Origin: Petrosia ficiformis
Taxonomy: Eukaryota > Porifera > Demospongiae > Haplosclerida > Petrosiidae
Length of the DNA stretch: 64,000 nucleotides
Assembly (NCBI GenBank): GCA_947044365.1
Contig: OX345640.1
Coordinates: forward strand, 4,514,001-4,578,000
Reading direction: 5' to 3'
A program made the translations under genes and the position numbers. Positions 1 through 12,600 of the stretch are shown here, in pieces. Under the pieces are notes generated by a model. The model was not told where the DNA came from and did no database searches. It saw nothing but the letters and a program-made list of their open reading frames with translations. The first letter of the stretch is position 1; every line of letters starts with the position of its first letter.

Positions 1-556
1 TAAAGCAGTAATGTATAGTACACAAGTAATATGTGTTTTATGATAAATGTATAGTATATTGTACGCACTAAAGCAGTAATGTATAGTACACAAGTAATAT
101 GTGTTTTATGATAAATGTATAGTATATTGTACGCACTAAAGCAGTAATGTATAGTACAGAAGTAATATGTGTTTTATGATAAATGTATAGTATATTGTAC
201 ACACAAAAGCAGTAATGTATAGTACACAAGTAATATGTGTTTTATGATAAATGTATAGTATATTGTACACACAAAAGCAGTAATGTATAGTACACAAGTA
301 ATATGTGTTTTATGATAAATGTATAGTATATTGTACGCACTAAAGCAGTAATGTATAGTACACAAGTAATATGTGTTTTATGATAAATGTATAGTATATT
401 GTACACACAAAAGCAGTAATGTATAGTACACAAGTAATATGTGTTTTATGATAAATGTATAGTATATTGTACACACCAAAGCAGTAATGTATAGTACACA
501 AGTAATATGTGTTTTATGATAAATGTATAGTATATTGTACACACTAAAGCAGTAAA
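1..556. repeat. 68-bp tandem satellite, about 8 copies
   Basis: The unit begins TAAAGCAGTAATGTATAGTA and recurs every 68 bp from the first base, so the array continues off the left edge. Copies differ mostly by G/A and T/A changes in the GTACGCACTA versus GTACACACAA junction. The short ORFs read through it are products of the repeat and not genes. It probably lies in an intron or just downstream of the visible FAHD2 exons. Confidence 0.95.
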
Positions 557-870
557 ATTTTGACAAACACAATTTTATTCAACATTTACAGTATATTCAC
601 AACTTCACACAGTACACAAGTTTTATGATAAATATGTACGTTTATAGTATATCGTACACATTATACTAGTAATGTACATATACATACATGAATGTCATTC
701 AACCTTTACAGTATATTCACACAGTACACAAGCTTTATAAATATGTACTTTTATAGTATATCCTACACATTCAATTAGCAAAATATGTATACAAACATAA
801 ATTTTATTCACACTTTACAGCATATTCACATAGTCATACAGCAAACACATGTAATATGTAATTTGATAAA
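557..870. repeat. Decayed higher-order repeat next to the 68-bp array
   Basis: Three loosely related segments share TTTTATTCAACATTTACAGTATATTCACA, ACAGTACACAAG and TATAGTATATC motifs at intervals of roughly 110-130 bp. They contain degraded pieces of the 68-bp unit and look like the eroded flank of the satellite. Confidence 0.6.
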
Positions 871-1269
871 TGTACACCTCTCTATTCAGAGTAGTTCTAG
901 TTAAGGATATGAAATCATACAGTTCAAAGTTTGGTGTATTTAAATGAAACAGTACACAAAATGATAATTATTTTTCTTTAAAATGTATATTATGGAGAAA
1001 ACAGTAAACCTGTGATTGCTTTGTGATGACAAATAATATCTGAAATTTACGTATTTAATTTTAAGAGCATAAATAGGTATAGAATATGTTAACAAGTGAA
1101 TTCATTAATTAATTACAAGATATGTGAAAACAGTATCCCTATAATTGCTGTCGTGAGATGTTATTAATCATTACTAATGCCTTTCCCATGTTTAAAAACA
1201 AACATTGTAATTAATTGTTTTTCTACTCGTCTTATTTTTTGATGATTCATTTTTGTAATGTCTTTCAGC

Positions 1270-1470
1270 TACAATACCCAGTTTGTACAAGCTAGTTGAA
1301 GCTGCTTTCAATCTGTTAGATTGTAGCTGCGAGTGCATGTTGTTTCTGTGCCATGATCATTCATTGATGAAGCCCCTTCAAATAATGCAAATTCCTTAAC
1401 TACGTAAGTGTATGTGATATACATACATAATATTACAGTAATCATAGGGATGGCCTTAAGAGCCATTTTA
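1270..1470 (-). mobile_element. Fragment of MITE family 1 (reverse orientation)
   Basis: The segment carries the family landmarks AGCCCCTTCAAATAATGCAA, TTCCTTAACTACGTA and TAATCATAGGGATGGCC, all reversed. A second, forward fragment lies at about 1990-2070 (ACGTTTATGTAGTTAAGGAA), so FAHD2 exon 3 sits between two inverted relics of the same family. Confidence 0.6.
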
Positions 1471-1510
1471 ACATGTTAATAGGTACTTATAAATAACATA
1501 ATTATCACCA

Positions 1511-1565
1511 TGTCACTTCAACCAAGAGTATATCCGGAATGGATACACTCTTGGTTGAAGTGACA
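1511..1565. repeat. Near-perfect 25-nt inverted repeat (hairpin)
   Basis: The left arm (1511-1535, TGTCACTTCAACCAAGAGT...) and right arm (1541-1565) are reverse complements with one mismatch, around a 5-nt loop. It lies in the FAHD2 intron region. It could be a tiny foldback element or, if transcribed, a Dicer-type hairpin. Confidence 0.85.
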
Positions 1566-1864
1566 TACAGTAAATATGTATGCATAAATTCAAAATGTTA
1601 AAAATAGTAACATAGTATATGAAAAGTGGTGTGACTTCCACAATATACATGATGTACATGTACTAATGGCTACAGAATGTGTGGTGTTATACATGCACAT
1701 GTATGTTACTAAAAATAAATTAATAATTCATACACTTTTTTTTATTTACTGTTTCACAGTTGCATGTCCTCTCCTCCTTTGGAGTTGATACGCCGTTGCT
1801 TAAACTAAGATGTGCATCCCATTGTTATATATTAGCATCTGATATTTAAATTATCTCAACTCAC

Positions 1865-4800
1865 TGGAATATGTTTCCCTTGTTTGCCAATAACGAATGC
1901 CAATTCAACTTCATAATCAACTTGCTACAGGAAAGAAAACTAAATATAACCAGTATATTAATTATTAATATGTACTGTAATAACTAATACGTGTATCACA
2001 TACGTTTATGTAGTTAAGGAATTCGCATTATTTGAAGGGGCTTCACCAATGAATGATCATGTCACATAATATGTATTATCTGAGAGGTGGTTAATTCATG
2101 TTGAGTGGTGGTTATTCCTGACAGTGCTGACCAGTGTGGGCAGAACAATGCTATGATACCAATTATTGTAATTATAATTAATATAGAACATGGTCAGGAG
2201 GTATGCGTGAGAGATATACCACCTGCAAGGTTATATGGGTATAACCTGAGGGCCATAGGGTAAGGGACAGAGTATGTACCTAAACACAAAAAGGACGTTG
2301 GTAACATGTACCATGACTTAACAGCTAACCTGTACTCTAACCAGAAACATATGGCTGCTATGTCTACATACATGTACATACATAATTATATAATACATAC
2401 TATACTATGCTACCATGGCAACCGTTTGATATGGTAGGTGTATATTTGCATATACACCTCCTCAAATAGTTAAATTATAGTACATGTATATACATGTATT
2501 ATATAAACCTGGTATATATGCCCTATATACATGTATATACCATATGCTAGTGTTCAGAAATAACTGGATATATATACCCCTTGGCCATATGGGCCTCTGT
2601 CATTCACATAAACGTCCTCTACAGCAGGTGTTATATTTGGCATGTATACACTCCTAAACATGGTTATAATAATATTTAACATAATAACTATAAATGTACA
2701 TTTATATACACATATAATATACTTAATTAATTATAATAATGTACATAATTTATATATATCATATTATATCATAATATTATATAATATTCTCAGTGATGTA
2801 GCTAGTTTATTTACATACGGTATGTAAACAAAATTTTTGTATAGTCTAAAAATGAAGTTAAAACAAAACATTTTAACATACCAATAAATTCTAAAAAAAA
2901 ATATTCAGGATTATATGAGCAACTATAGTCTGTTCACATTCACAATGACCTCAAAATATTAGTGTTGCATCTGTACGTGTATAGGTAATGTATACATGTA
3001 TAGGTGCCTATACTAAGGTATAGGCAGGGGTGTGGAAACAGCCAGTCATGCAGGACTTTGGTCTGATAAATCTAGTGAATGTCCAGTAAATTCAAACTAA
3101 ACTGTATACAAAGTATATGGGGAGCAGGACAAGAGCGTTGAAAATAGGTTTAAATGTCTGGCAGGTTGCTCAATATTTCCACACCCCTGGGTATAGGTAA
3201 ATGTAGTCATAGGCAAGTAGTATAGGGGCAGATACAGATATTTTACAGACCAAGGATTTAAACTTTATAGTACTATTTTACTGTAGGAAAAGATTGATAT
3301 AACACTCAGAATCATATTTGTTGAGCTATTTCCATCTTTTATAGTACGTTTGTGAGTTTTCATTTTCTAACAGAAATGGCTAGGGCAGTACCAAAAGGTA
3401 GTGATCCACATGAACATATATGAGAGAAATGAGTGAACACAGGTATAGGTGATAGGTATAGGTACAGGCAATTTTAATTGCTTATAATATCTGGTATCTG
3501 AAGTATAGGCAAAACCTAGTATAGGTACCAACACTACAAAATTAGTCTTTATATAATATAGTGTATAGTTTAATGTCATAAGGTTAATACATGATTATAC
3601 TGTAACCCAATAAATGAAGCGAAATTTGACATACAAGAAAAAAGAATAGGAAGGATAATTATATAACAATTATTGTTGGTCATTCTAAAATGGTGGATGA
3701 CTGGATGTGAATGACCTTTATAATTTATAAGACGTTGCTACAAAGCCTAAGCTGTAGTCATTTTACACGTACCATTGGGTTTAAACAGTTTTTAAAAGAG
3801 ATCTTGTGTCCTGCAAATAATTTTGATCAAATGTATACCTTCAATTTCTAACTATTCCTCCATTTAGTACAGCAGGAGCCCATGAGAGGCGCAAAGTGCT
3901 GCTCATGGGCTCCTGAGTACAGGAAGTCAATGAAATTTGGTATTCAAAAACGACTATCATTGTGTTGGCTTCCTGTCTGAATAGCGAGTGATTAAAGGTA
4001 AGCGTTTGACAAATATTATTTTGCAGGGGAAGATCACATAGATTGTGAATGCAAACATTAGATTGACACTACATTTAATGTTCAAAAACTTACTTTCCCA
4101 CTATATTTAACATGCCACAGTAGAAGTGTTTTGCAATTTAACTTGTGAATCAACTATATATGTAAATAATCACAGGAAACATTCCCCAACTTACTGTACA
4201 TATGATTATAATTACAACTTTCATTATGTGTACATGTAGTTACAAAGATACATAATATACTGGTCAGGGATTAATGCTGGATTTATTGTTAGGGGGAACT
4301 CTCACAAACACAATCTAGCTTGTCAAAATGTGTATGAAATTACAACATGCATGATTCTAGCACTAACTTAGCTTAGCTAATCAATGACATGGCATGTACA
4401 CTAAAGTACAAGAATTTATGGAAGTATTTTGTAAGTTGCAGTAGCATTTGCAAATTCTTTAAATGACAATGTGAATAACAAGTATGAAGCATTTGTAAAG
4501 CCACCCCCACCCCCCTCCCTTCTCAAAATATCATCACATAGGCTACTCTTTAACTCTTTTGCTAGAACTTATCATTCTATTGGTAGATAAAGTGTTTCAT
4601 AGTTTGTCATCAGTAATACATAATTCTTCCATACCATATGACCCCTGGCCTATGGCTCTCACTTCTGACATCATGATGATTCACAGTTTATCAGTCTACA
4701 GAACCTTGACCTTGGTATCCCCTATTGTTAGTACTCTATTGTTAGTACTCTATTGGTGAATCACATTTTTTGATGTTAATTAAACTTACTATTCACTAGG

Positions 4801-7800
4801 CAACTTAGGAGTAGGCACCAAATAGGCTGCAACTATCACACAACATTTTGCCACAAAATAGGAACAAGCTGGCAACATCTTGGTTGACAGCTGCAACCTA
4901 CTACTCTTTATCATCAACCAGTCAACTTTGGAGTAGGTAACAAGTAAGCTGCAACCATCAAGCAATATTTTGCCACAAAATAGAAGCATACTCCAAATCT
5001 TGGTTCATGGTTGCAACCTACTACACTTTACCATCCACCGGGCAACTTTGGAGTAGGTAACAAGTAAGCTGCAGTCATCAAGCAAAAGTTTGCCACAAAA
5101 TAGAAGCATACTCCAAATCTTGGTTCATGGTTGCAACCTACTACACTTTACCATCCACCGGGCAACTTTGGAGTAGGTAACAAGTAAGCTGCAATCATCA
5201 AGCAAAAGTTTGCCACAAAATAGAAGCATACTCCAAATCTTGGTTCATGGTTGCAACCTACTACACTTTACCATCCACCGGGCAACTTTGGAGTAGGTAA
5301 CAAGTAAGCTGCAATCATCAAGCAAAAGTTTGCCACAAAATAGAAGCATACTCCAAATCTTGGTTCATGGTTGCAACCTACTACACTTTACCATCCACCG
5401 GGCAACTTTGGAGTAGGTAACAAGTAAGCTGCAATCATCAAGCAAAAGTTTGCCACAAAATAGAAGCATACTCCAAATCTTGGTTCATGGTTGCAACCTA
5501 CTACACTTTACCATCCACCGGGCAACTTTGGAGTAGGTAACAAGTAAGCTGCAATCATCAAGCAAAAGTTTGCCACAAAATAGAAGCATACTCCAAGTCT
5601 TGCTTGATGTGGACAACCTACTACACTTTACCATCCATTGGGCAACTTTGAGTGTCGAAAAATCCAAACTTGCCGGTAGATGGTAGGCTTAATCTCAATT
5701 GAAGATGTGTGGATGTAAAATTATAATTATACTTCATACCACCTGAAGTCAATTCAAATAATAAATTTGCTTTTCTTTATGCTAAAAAGGCTGCATGGCA
5801 TGGTAATAGACAGTTAAGCCTTACCATCCACTAGGCAACTAGTTAGCAACAAGTTACCTACTCCATGTTGCCAGTGAATAGAGCTTTGTGGCAATGTGTT
5901 GTTTGATGATTGCAACTAATACTTTTTACTATCCACTACGCACTTTGGAGTAGGCAATTTGTTGCCAACTCCAAAGTTGCCTAGTAGGTTTTACAAATAT
6001 ATCGTCCAGTTGCCAGTTATTTTGTACACTCCCAATCAATTATTGGCTAGTAAACAGTTATTGCCATACTGGTGACCAGATCGTTTTTATGGACCATAGG
6101 GCCATCCCTATGATAGTTTCCATGGGCTTTAATGTACATATATATATATATATATATATGTTTGTATCCCTTACGTGAGTATACATAGTTAGGGAAGTTG
6201 CGTCATTCTGGGGACTAGGTCAATTAATGACATGCCCATTAAAAGGACACACGCTCGAGCTATAGACAAGCAGAAGAAAGCTGCACGCTTATGAACTATA
6301 ATAGCTGTTCTATCTCAAATATAATCATAAAGATCCTTTAAAACGTAAGAAGAGTATATAATCAAAATAATAACCAAAGTAGGCTGTTATGTTTCAGGTA
6401 TGAGAAAGTCAGCCATGATTAATCAATGTTGGATGCCACAAAACAATCATAGGGATACTTTTTTCTCCATTAATCTTGATTTGTACTGTAACATAAATCT
6501 AATCCACATTACCTATAAATGTAATATGTACGGCAAAAAGATGCAAGCGTGTTTATGTACTTTAGCTTTAAAAAACGAATATTTTTCACTAATTGAATTG
6601 TTTGGATAATTAATTGTTTAGATAATAAATATTAACTCAATAATTGACTACTTAATTAATTTAACATTTTAAATAAATTAATTTAGTAAAATATACAATT
6701 AATTGGCCAATATCCAAAATAGGCTTTCCAATAATTGGTTAAGAAAACATTACCAACTCTACATATCAACATAAGAATTCAGTTATATTGAAATATAAAT
6801 ACTATATTAATACTACTATGAATGAGAAAATAAACATTTTATTTCCTCAAAATTATGTTACCTTCTGAGTTCTGAGCACAACAACTCAAAAATTATATTA
6901 TCCATTAAAGATCATTCACATTCACCCGTGATCTCAGAAAAATATTCATAACTTTAGTTTGGAATGACCAACAGTCTCTATACATGACCATTTTCATATA
7001 ATTATCATTCCCGTTTGTTTTGTGACGTCAAATTTTAATTCTTTGCTTCATTATTGTGCTACATGATAATCGTGTATTAACCTTATGACCATAATTTTTG
7101 ATAAGTTTTGAAGAATGGGCCAAATTGGCTCAATAATGACCAGTGTGTGTGCCATTGGGAATACATCTTGAGCCAATTAACTTAAGAGTTAATACTGTTA
7201 GTGACAATATAATCATTATCAACTGTGCCATCTGGCCCAAAGAGAGAACTGTGCAGTGCCAAATAAGAAGCTCTTTGAGCCAATGGTGCACCATATGAGC
7301 TTATCAAAAACACTGCATATGACATTAAGATCTACATAATTATAAAGTAATCAGTAATCTTGAGGTCATATGAATGTGAACAAACTTTCTCATCAAGTCA
7401 CAATACAACAGATTGAATAAACTCACATTAGATATGGAAGGCAAGATCACTGGTCCATTTGGTTCAGTAATGGAAGAAGGAAACTTGCTGAATATCACAG
7501 GTTCCTCTGGTACAGGAATATTTTGTTCAGTACAGTGGTCAACATAGTTCATGCCAACACATATAAGTTTTTCAGGATTGTATATTGGAGCTTTGATAAT
7601 GAAGTCTGATGGAGGGATCATTCCTTGTCCTTGTGACTTGGCCTCTTCAACAGCTCTAACAAAACATTTAAAAGAATATAATTTAATATTTATATAGATA
7701 TTTGTGAATCAATAATTATTAGAGATTTTCTTGTGGCAAGCAAATGCCCAGAATCTGAAACTGAGCACATTAATCCAGCTGCAAAACAACTTCAAAGAGA

Positions 7801-9186
7801 AGTGGAAATAAAAGAAATAAATTCAAGTTCACATAGAAACAAAGTAAGATAGATTTTGAGAAAACAATGCTGTCTTACCAGACCATTGCACTACCAACTA
7901 AGCCACTGGGACTTACCTCAGACCTCTCAACCTTACAACAGAGTAGTGATATTTACCCTGCTCATAGTGAGATGCATGTGGATTACATCACATACATTAC
8001 ATGGTCTACAGTAGGGTTGTTTTACTATATTTGACAATAATGACCACTTTTAGTTATAGTTATAGTATGTCTAGTTTATCACAATTTAGCTATTAATTAA
8101 CTAAAATAATATTAGGATTACTAAATGGTTTTAGTTTTAGTCTAAATGTGTCCATTATTGGCCATTTTTCATTTTAGTTAGCTACATGCTATAACAATAG
8201 ACTTGTAATTTAGTTATAGTTTAGTAACTAAAAGTTACAATGCCTTACTAAAAGGGGTTTTAGTTATAGTTACGATTTGATTTGTTATGGAAATTTTAGG
8301 TCCCTGCAGCACTCTTGACTATAGCAAAGTAATAATTGTTTCTCTTGTAAAATCAGTCAAAATTATGATTATTAAAATTGTGAAGTTCTGTCAGAGAACA
8401 AGCTCAAACTTGTGTTGTGTGTATCGTGACCGGTCTGTCAGCTGCCAGAGACCGAGGTGTGGTGCCTCTATTGGAAGCATATTTGCTCCATTGGGAAGGG
8501 CGAGGTATTACCACAGGCTTTATATTAATGATGTTTACTAATTATGCATAAACTAACAAATCAGTTATATACACACAGAGGTTGAGGTTACTGTATGATT
8601 TATACACTGAGGGCCTGCAAGACTGAAGTGCATAACTGGCTTACACAATGTTGACCAATCAGATTGCTTAAATTCACCGGCTTGCATTTACATACACTTT
8701 TATGTGTTTATCCAATGTAAGCAATCTGATTGGCTAAAATGGAAGGGAGCTAAGTAAATATTTATATATGCACCTCTTGCATGGAGGGTGTATAAAGTAT
8801 TTAATGACCTGATACAAAGCACTCTGAATGGTCGGTCATTTGAACCATGGTATAAGTTATATAAACACATACCGAACAGCAGCCTGCATGTTTTCTTCTC
8901 CACCCTCAAGGAAGGATTTCATGTCCAAAGGAATAGAAGCATCTAAAGATGTTATATCTACCACACTCCCATTATCTTGCAATTGCACGCCAACTTTAAT
9001 TTCTCCTCCTGCCTTAGTTTGTATCTGTACTAATCTTAGTTTTGCAGCCATTTTAATACTATTCCGTGTATCTCCGGATAATAATCGTGTTGGACACGTG
9101 GGTTCTTTACTTCTTTTCGTCGGTTTTGGTACTAGACATCTTGTTACGAAATACCTATTTAGAATACTCAAACACAATAGTCTCAT
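1865..9186 (-). CDS. FAHD2: FAHD2-type fumarylacetoacetate hydrolase-domain protein, 5' half (partial)
   Basis: Three coding exons are visible: 8873-9186, 7427-7655 and 1865-1924. They join in phase with GT/AG borders. Exon 1 gives an N-terminus with Arg/Lys and no early acids (MRLLCLSILNRYFVTRC...), consistent with a mitochondrial presequence, followed by a beta-rich segment KLRLVQIQTK. Exon 2 carries the family signature ICVGMNYVDHCTEQN and EPVIFSKFPSSI. Exon 3 reads VDYEVELAFVIGK, the start of the metal-binding half (ExE motif), as in human FAHD2A/B. The remaining catalytic C-terminus (the AHDVSARDWQ region) is not found before position 1, so it should lie off the left edge. FAH-fold enzymes act on acyl-pyruvate or oxaloacetate-like beta-diketo acids. 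The substrate cannot be read here. The 5.5-kb second intron is mostly repeats. Confidence 0.9.
2926..3716. mobile_element. MITE family 3 copy split by nested insertions
   Basis: The left end, GTCTGTTCACATTCACAATG (2928-2950), and right end, GGATGTGAATGACCT (about 3702-3716), are inverted family ends. The internal AATATAGTGTATAGTTTAATG block resumes at about 3556. The middle is interrupted by a MITE family 4 copy and by a tract of TATAGGT-rich sequence related to 40438-40545 and 41280-41345. Confidence 0.6.
3027..3190. mobile_element. MITE family 4 copy, about 160 bp
   Basis: Bounded by GGGGTGTGGAAACAGCCAGTC and its inverted counterpart ATTTCCACACCCC. Related copies are at 33617-33780, 48880-49021 (reversed) and 54393-54560. 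The inner sequence GTGAATGTCCAGTAAATT is shared by all. Confidence 0.8.
3873..3915. repeat. GC-richer hairpin, CAGGAGCCCATGAG arms
   Basis: 14-nt perfect arms (3873-3886 and 3902-3915) flank a 15-nt loop. The same outer stem (CAGGAGCCCAT / ATGGGCTCCTG) recurs at 21811-21864 with a different loop, so it is a dispersed foldback family and not a one-off. Confidence 0.8.
4801..5640. repeat. 120-bp tandem minisatellite, seven units
   Basis: Seven units of exactly 120 bp run head to tail (4801, 4921, 5041, 5161, 5281, 5401, 5521). Units 3-6 are almost identical, differing by a single G/A at GCAGTCATC/GCAATCATC. The outer units are diverged, the expected pattern of local homogenisation. Degenerate pieces continue to about 5990. 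Because 120 is a multiple of three, ORFs stay open through it, but no real gene is seen. It lies in FAHD2 intron 2. Confidence 0.95.
6088..6465 (+). mobile_element. MITE family 1 copy, forward
   Basis: The left end has ATAGGGCCATCCCTATGAT and a short TA tract. The internal landmarks AGTTAGGGAAGTTGCGTCATTC and GTCAATTAATGACATGCCCA follow. The right end has CAAAACAATCATAGGGATAC. The ends are inverted around CCCTATGATTG. This is the most numerous element of the window, with over ten copies or fragments. Confidence 0.85.
6905..7387. mobile_element. MITE family 3 copy carrying a nested MITE family 2
   Basis: Family 3 ends are ATCATTCACATTCACCCGTG (about 6910) and GAGGTCATATGAATGTGAACA (about 7361-7381). 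A family 2 element (7094-7312), recognised by TTTTTGATAAG...CTTATCAAAAAC inverted ends, is inserted between its halves. The composite lies just downstream of FAHD2 exon 2, in intron 2. Confidence 0.75.
8035..8285. mobile_element. MITE family 5 (TTTTAGTTATAGTTA type)
   Basis: TAGTTATAGTTATAG and TTTTAGTTATAGTTACG ends surround a core that includes CATTATTGGCCATTTT and CTTACTAAAAGGGGTTTTAG. It lies in FAHD2 intron 1. Related copies are at 20375-20490, 23140-23427, 25045-25200, 53810-53890, 57643-57897 and 58215-58345. Confidence 0.7.
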
Positions 9187-9612
9187 CTTAATGCAGAGGT
9201 TTCAGTAAGCATACTATAGCCAAGCCAAAAAATTCCAGCATCTGTTAGATGGGCGTTAACTAAACTTAATTGATTGATGACATCATCTTTCTACCCTCGT
9301 TATAAAAGCAATACCACAACTCGAGATTAGCAAGAAGTGTTGTATGGCCAGAGAGTGAACAAAAGTAGTAGTAGCGGGATTGAAGAGCTAGCAGTAGTAA
9401 AAGCAAGAACCACGCAGCTTGTCTGTGTGTCTTTGTGTGGGGAGAAGCACACAAAAAGCTTTATTTTGAACAGCTTGCGAGTCCAAAAATTCCCTCAATA
9501 TTGACTGTAGTCAGTTACGACTTAATCCTTACTCGCAAATCTACCAGAAAGAAACATTATAATAAAGCTTTATTCTCCATCCACAGATTTTGATTCCAAT
9601 CACTCTGACGTA
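9187..9612. promoter_or_regulatory. Shared head-to-head promoter interval, FAHD2 / PDCD4
   Basis: Only 426 bp separate the two start codons, so both genes must be driven from here. A TATA-like TTATAAAAGC lies at about 9299-9308 in plus orientation. A pyrimidine tract ending CCACAG at about 9588 could be the acceptor of a noncoding 5' exon of PDCD4. The transcription start sites cannot be read. Confidence 0.6.
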
Positions 9613-12600
9613 ATGGAAGTAGACGGAATTTCAGACAGTGTTTTCACGCAGCTAGTGAAACCCAACAAAACTGTGCACTTCGAAGAACCAATCGTTGATA
9701 TCCCGGTAGATATCGAAGTAAAACAGCAGACCGAAACTCGTCCGAAACATAAGGCTCGCAGGCGATCAAGGAATTCCTCCAGTGGAAGTAAAGACGACGA
9801 AGAAGAAGCAACGTCCAAGCCAATTGCGCCATCGAAGCTGAGGAAGCTGACAGAAAAGGATCGCCATGTGTCTCGTACAGGGAAAGGACGAGGAAAGCCA
9901 AAGAAAGGTAAGGATATGAACTTGTTTTTTTTAATCCACACAACACACATTTATATTAGTATAATTATACATTTTCTTTATATTTCGCATGTTACAATAA
10001 TAATTGGTATGGCTTCGCTATGTTTACTACGATATTATTTCTCTGTTATTGCATCAGAATGTTGACTATGAATTTAATTGATTTTTGCAATTAAAACCTC
10101 CTACTTCACACCTTTTTAAAAATATTTTTAAACATCACTTGTAACAAGAAAAATTTTGCAATGTTCTCAAGTTTTTATGCAATAACTAATGTTATAACTA
10201 CATGTATATTATGCATGAGCAGTAATCCAAGACCGTAGTTGCAGAAAAACTTGCTGATTAACGGGTGTTATTATTAATGTAAGATATCGTAAGACACAAG
10301 TCTGTATTTAGATAAACTTTGTTAAATACACCTCTGAAGATGAGTTGTTTGGTTTTCATTATATGTGACCGTACAAGCAAAAAAGGGGTCAAAAGTAATA
10401 AAATGCAGAAACCAAATAATCTTATGATTTCAGTTTTTTAGGTAGTGGGCTACCTGTTGTGCAATTCTTGACTCGCAGATTGTTATAGTTTGCGTAGGAC
10501 AAGCATTTACATGTAGTATGCCATTTCTTAATGGGTTGCACTTGATTAAATAATAGGCGTGTTCTCAAAATCTAATTTTCACAGTGACTGCAATTTGAGC
10601 AGCTCTAACTTGGCAATGGTAAATTAATTGTAAAACCACTACAACAACATGAAGCTGATATTTCTACATACAATACAAATAATTTTGTTGCCCTTTTTGC
10701 TTGCTCGGTCATGTGTGTGCAGATAAGAGAATATCAGCTGATGTGCACTTCATGCATGAATACACTTGTTTGGTCAATTGTAATGAGATGTATGATCACC
10801 AGAGGTTTTGATAAGCTCATATGGTGCACCATTGGTCCAAAGAGCTTCTTATTTCGCACTGCACAGTTCTCTCTTTGGGGCCAGATGGTGCAGTTAATTA
10901 TGATTATGCTGTCGGTAACTCTTTGTTAACTGGCTCAAGAATCAAGATGTATTCCCAATGGCGCACACACTAACCACTGTTAGCCAATTTGGTCCATGCT
11001 TCCAAACTTATCGAAAACTTTGGTAATCACTAACACGTATGAAAAGTGTGTCACCCTACTCCAGTTCGTTGAAGAAATTAACATAACATCTTCATCATAC
11101 AGAATGTACATATACATATTTACATACATGCCACTTGTGTAACTAATCAGTTATGGTTGTTGATTGTATCTAGAGGTGTGGAACAATAGTGTACACAGAG
11201 CTTGTGACTGACATCCAATTCATAGATACATATGCAGCTACAAAACCAGATGTTGTTAGTATTTGTTTCTTTACTATGCTATGCAATCAATCCAGGGCAG
11301 TTCATAGACACTGTTATAGATAGACTCTGTGTTCATAGACACTGTTATAGATAGACTCTATGTGCAGTGCATCATAGCTACATAATTACATGATACATGT
11401 ATGTTGTGTTTACTCTGTGAAATATTCTGTTAATACTTGATTCAGAGCATGAAAACATTTGTTTGTTAAAAATTGACTCTATAAAATGTTCGTAGATTGG
11501 TAATTTTGCAAGTGATTTTCTTTGCTCTTCTGCCTCGTTCAAATTAAAATTTCCATTTTTGTTCAGTAATAATGAACAGTATTTAATAACTATAACTGTC
11601 TAGCATTTTGGTAACAGAAATTCACAAGCCTCTCTGAACTGATATTTATATTCATAGTATAGTTTTAGTACAGGTATATACATGTATGAATGTTGTATTG
11701 AATTTTCTACTAACTGCACAAGATCAGCTGACAAAAGATAAGCTTGCTATTGTAAAACGTGTTGTTTTCTCTTTCACTCCCAGTCAGCTGACACTTATAA
11801 TCTATTCAAAGCTCATTTTGCATGTTTTTCTTTAAACAGCTGATATATATTTATATAATTATGTGTATAATAATTATACCCCCCAAGATTCAAAATTGAC
11901 AACACAGCTGGCTGTCTTTTGTTGGTTCAATAAGTTCCTCCCTGGGGCAGTGTCTAAGTGAATGGGGAAGGATGTGGTCTTTTTTACTTGCTCCAGCACT
12001 TGTTTTAAGTTGTTTATGTTGTGTTATGTCCCTACAGCTATACTTGTAGTCTCCTGTAGGCATTCCTATAAAGAATAAACCACTTAGTTTGCCCTTCCTT
12101 TTATTATTACCAAGTACTAGTGATATGTCTTCCAGGTACCCATAATTCATTAATATTGAATGCATTTAATCTTGTATATACATGTACATGTAGTCTTGTT
12201 CTTTTTTGCCTCTGGTTCCATGTATGCTACATCATCATTTTGTTAATAAACACATCCTTGTAGTACAACCTCTGCACATTTCATGCTATACATTTGCTGA
12301 TGTCAGCACGTTTTTTGCCCACTACACAAGTTGTGTTAGAATCTTTCTGTTATGGTAAATACATGTGAATTTGCATGACTCAGCAAAAATGACAGTTTCA
12401 TGTGCCAGAACTGTTTTAGTTGAAGCTTCAAAGGTTGCTAAGCGACAGTGGTCAGTGGTCAAAAGTGGAGTGCTCTTGACACATGCATAGTGTGATGTGT
12501 TAATCTGATGGCTATGTAAACTTTCTCAGTGTATGAGTATATTGTTTATAATTATACAAAAGGTATGAATTTTTATTAATAGAAAAAAGTGTGATTGTTA

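Noticed and set aside
1..572. Overlapping 63-64-residue ORFs at the left edge
   Set aside because: They are translations of the 68-bp satellite, shifted by one unit each. There is no splice or start support.
4801..5640. CRISPR-like array
   Set aside because: Whole 120-bp units are repeated without unique spacers, in an animal intron; it is a minisatellite.
6400..6609. Recurrent [21 protein letters not shown] type
   Set aside because: It is the right end of MITE family 1 read through. The same peptide appears at 37.3 and 59.0 kb because the element does.
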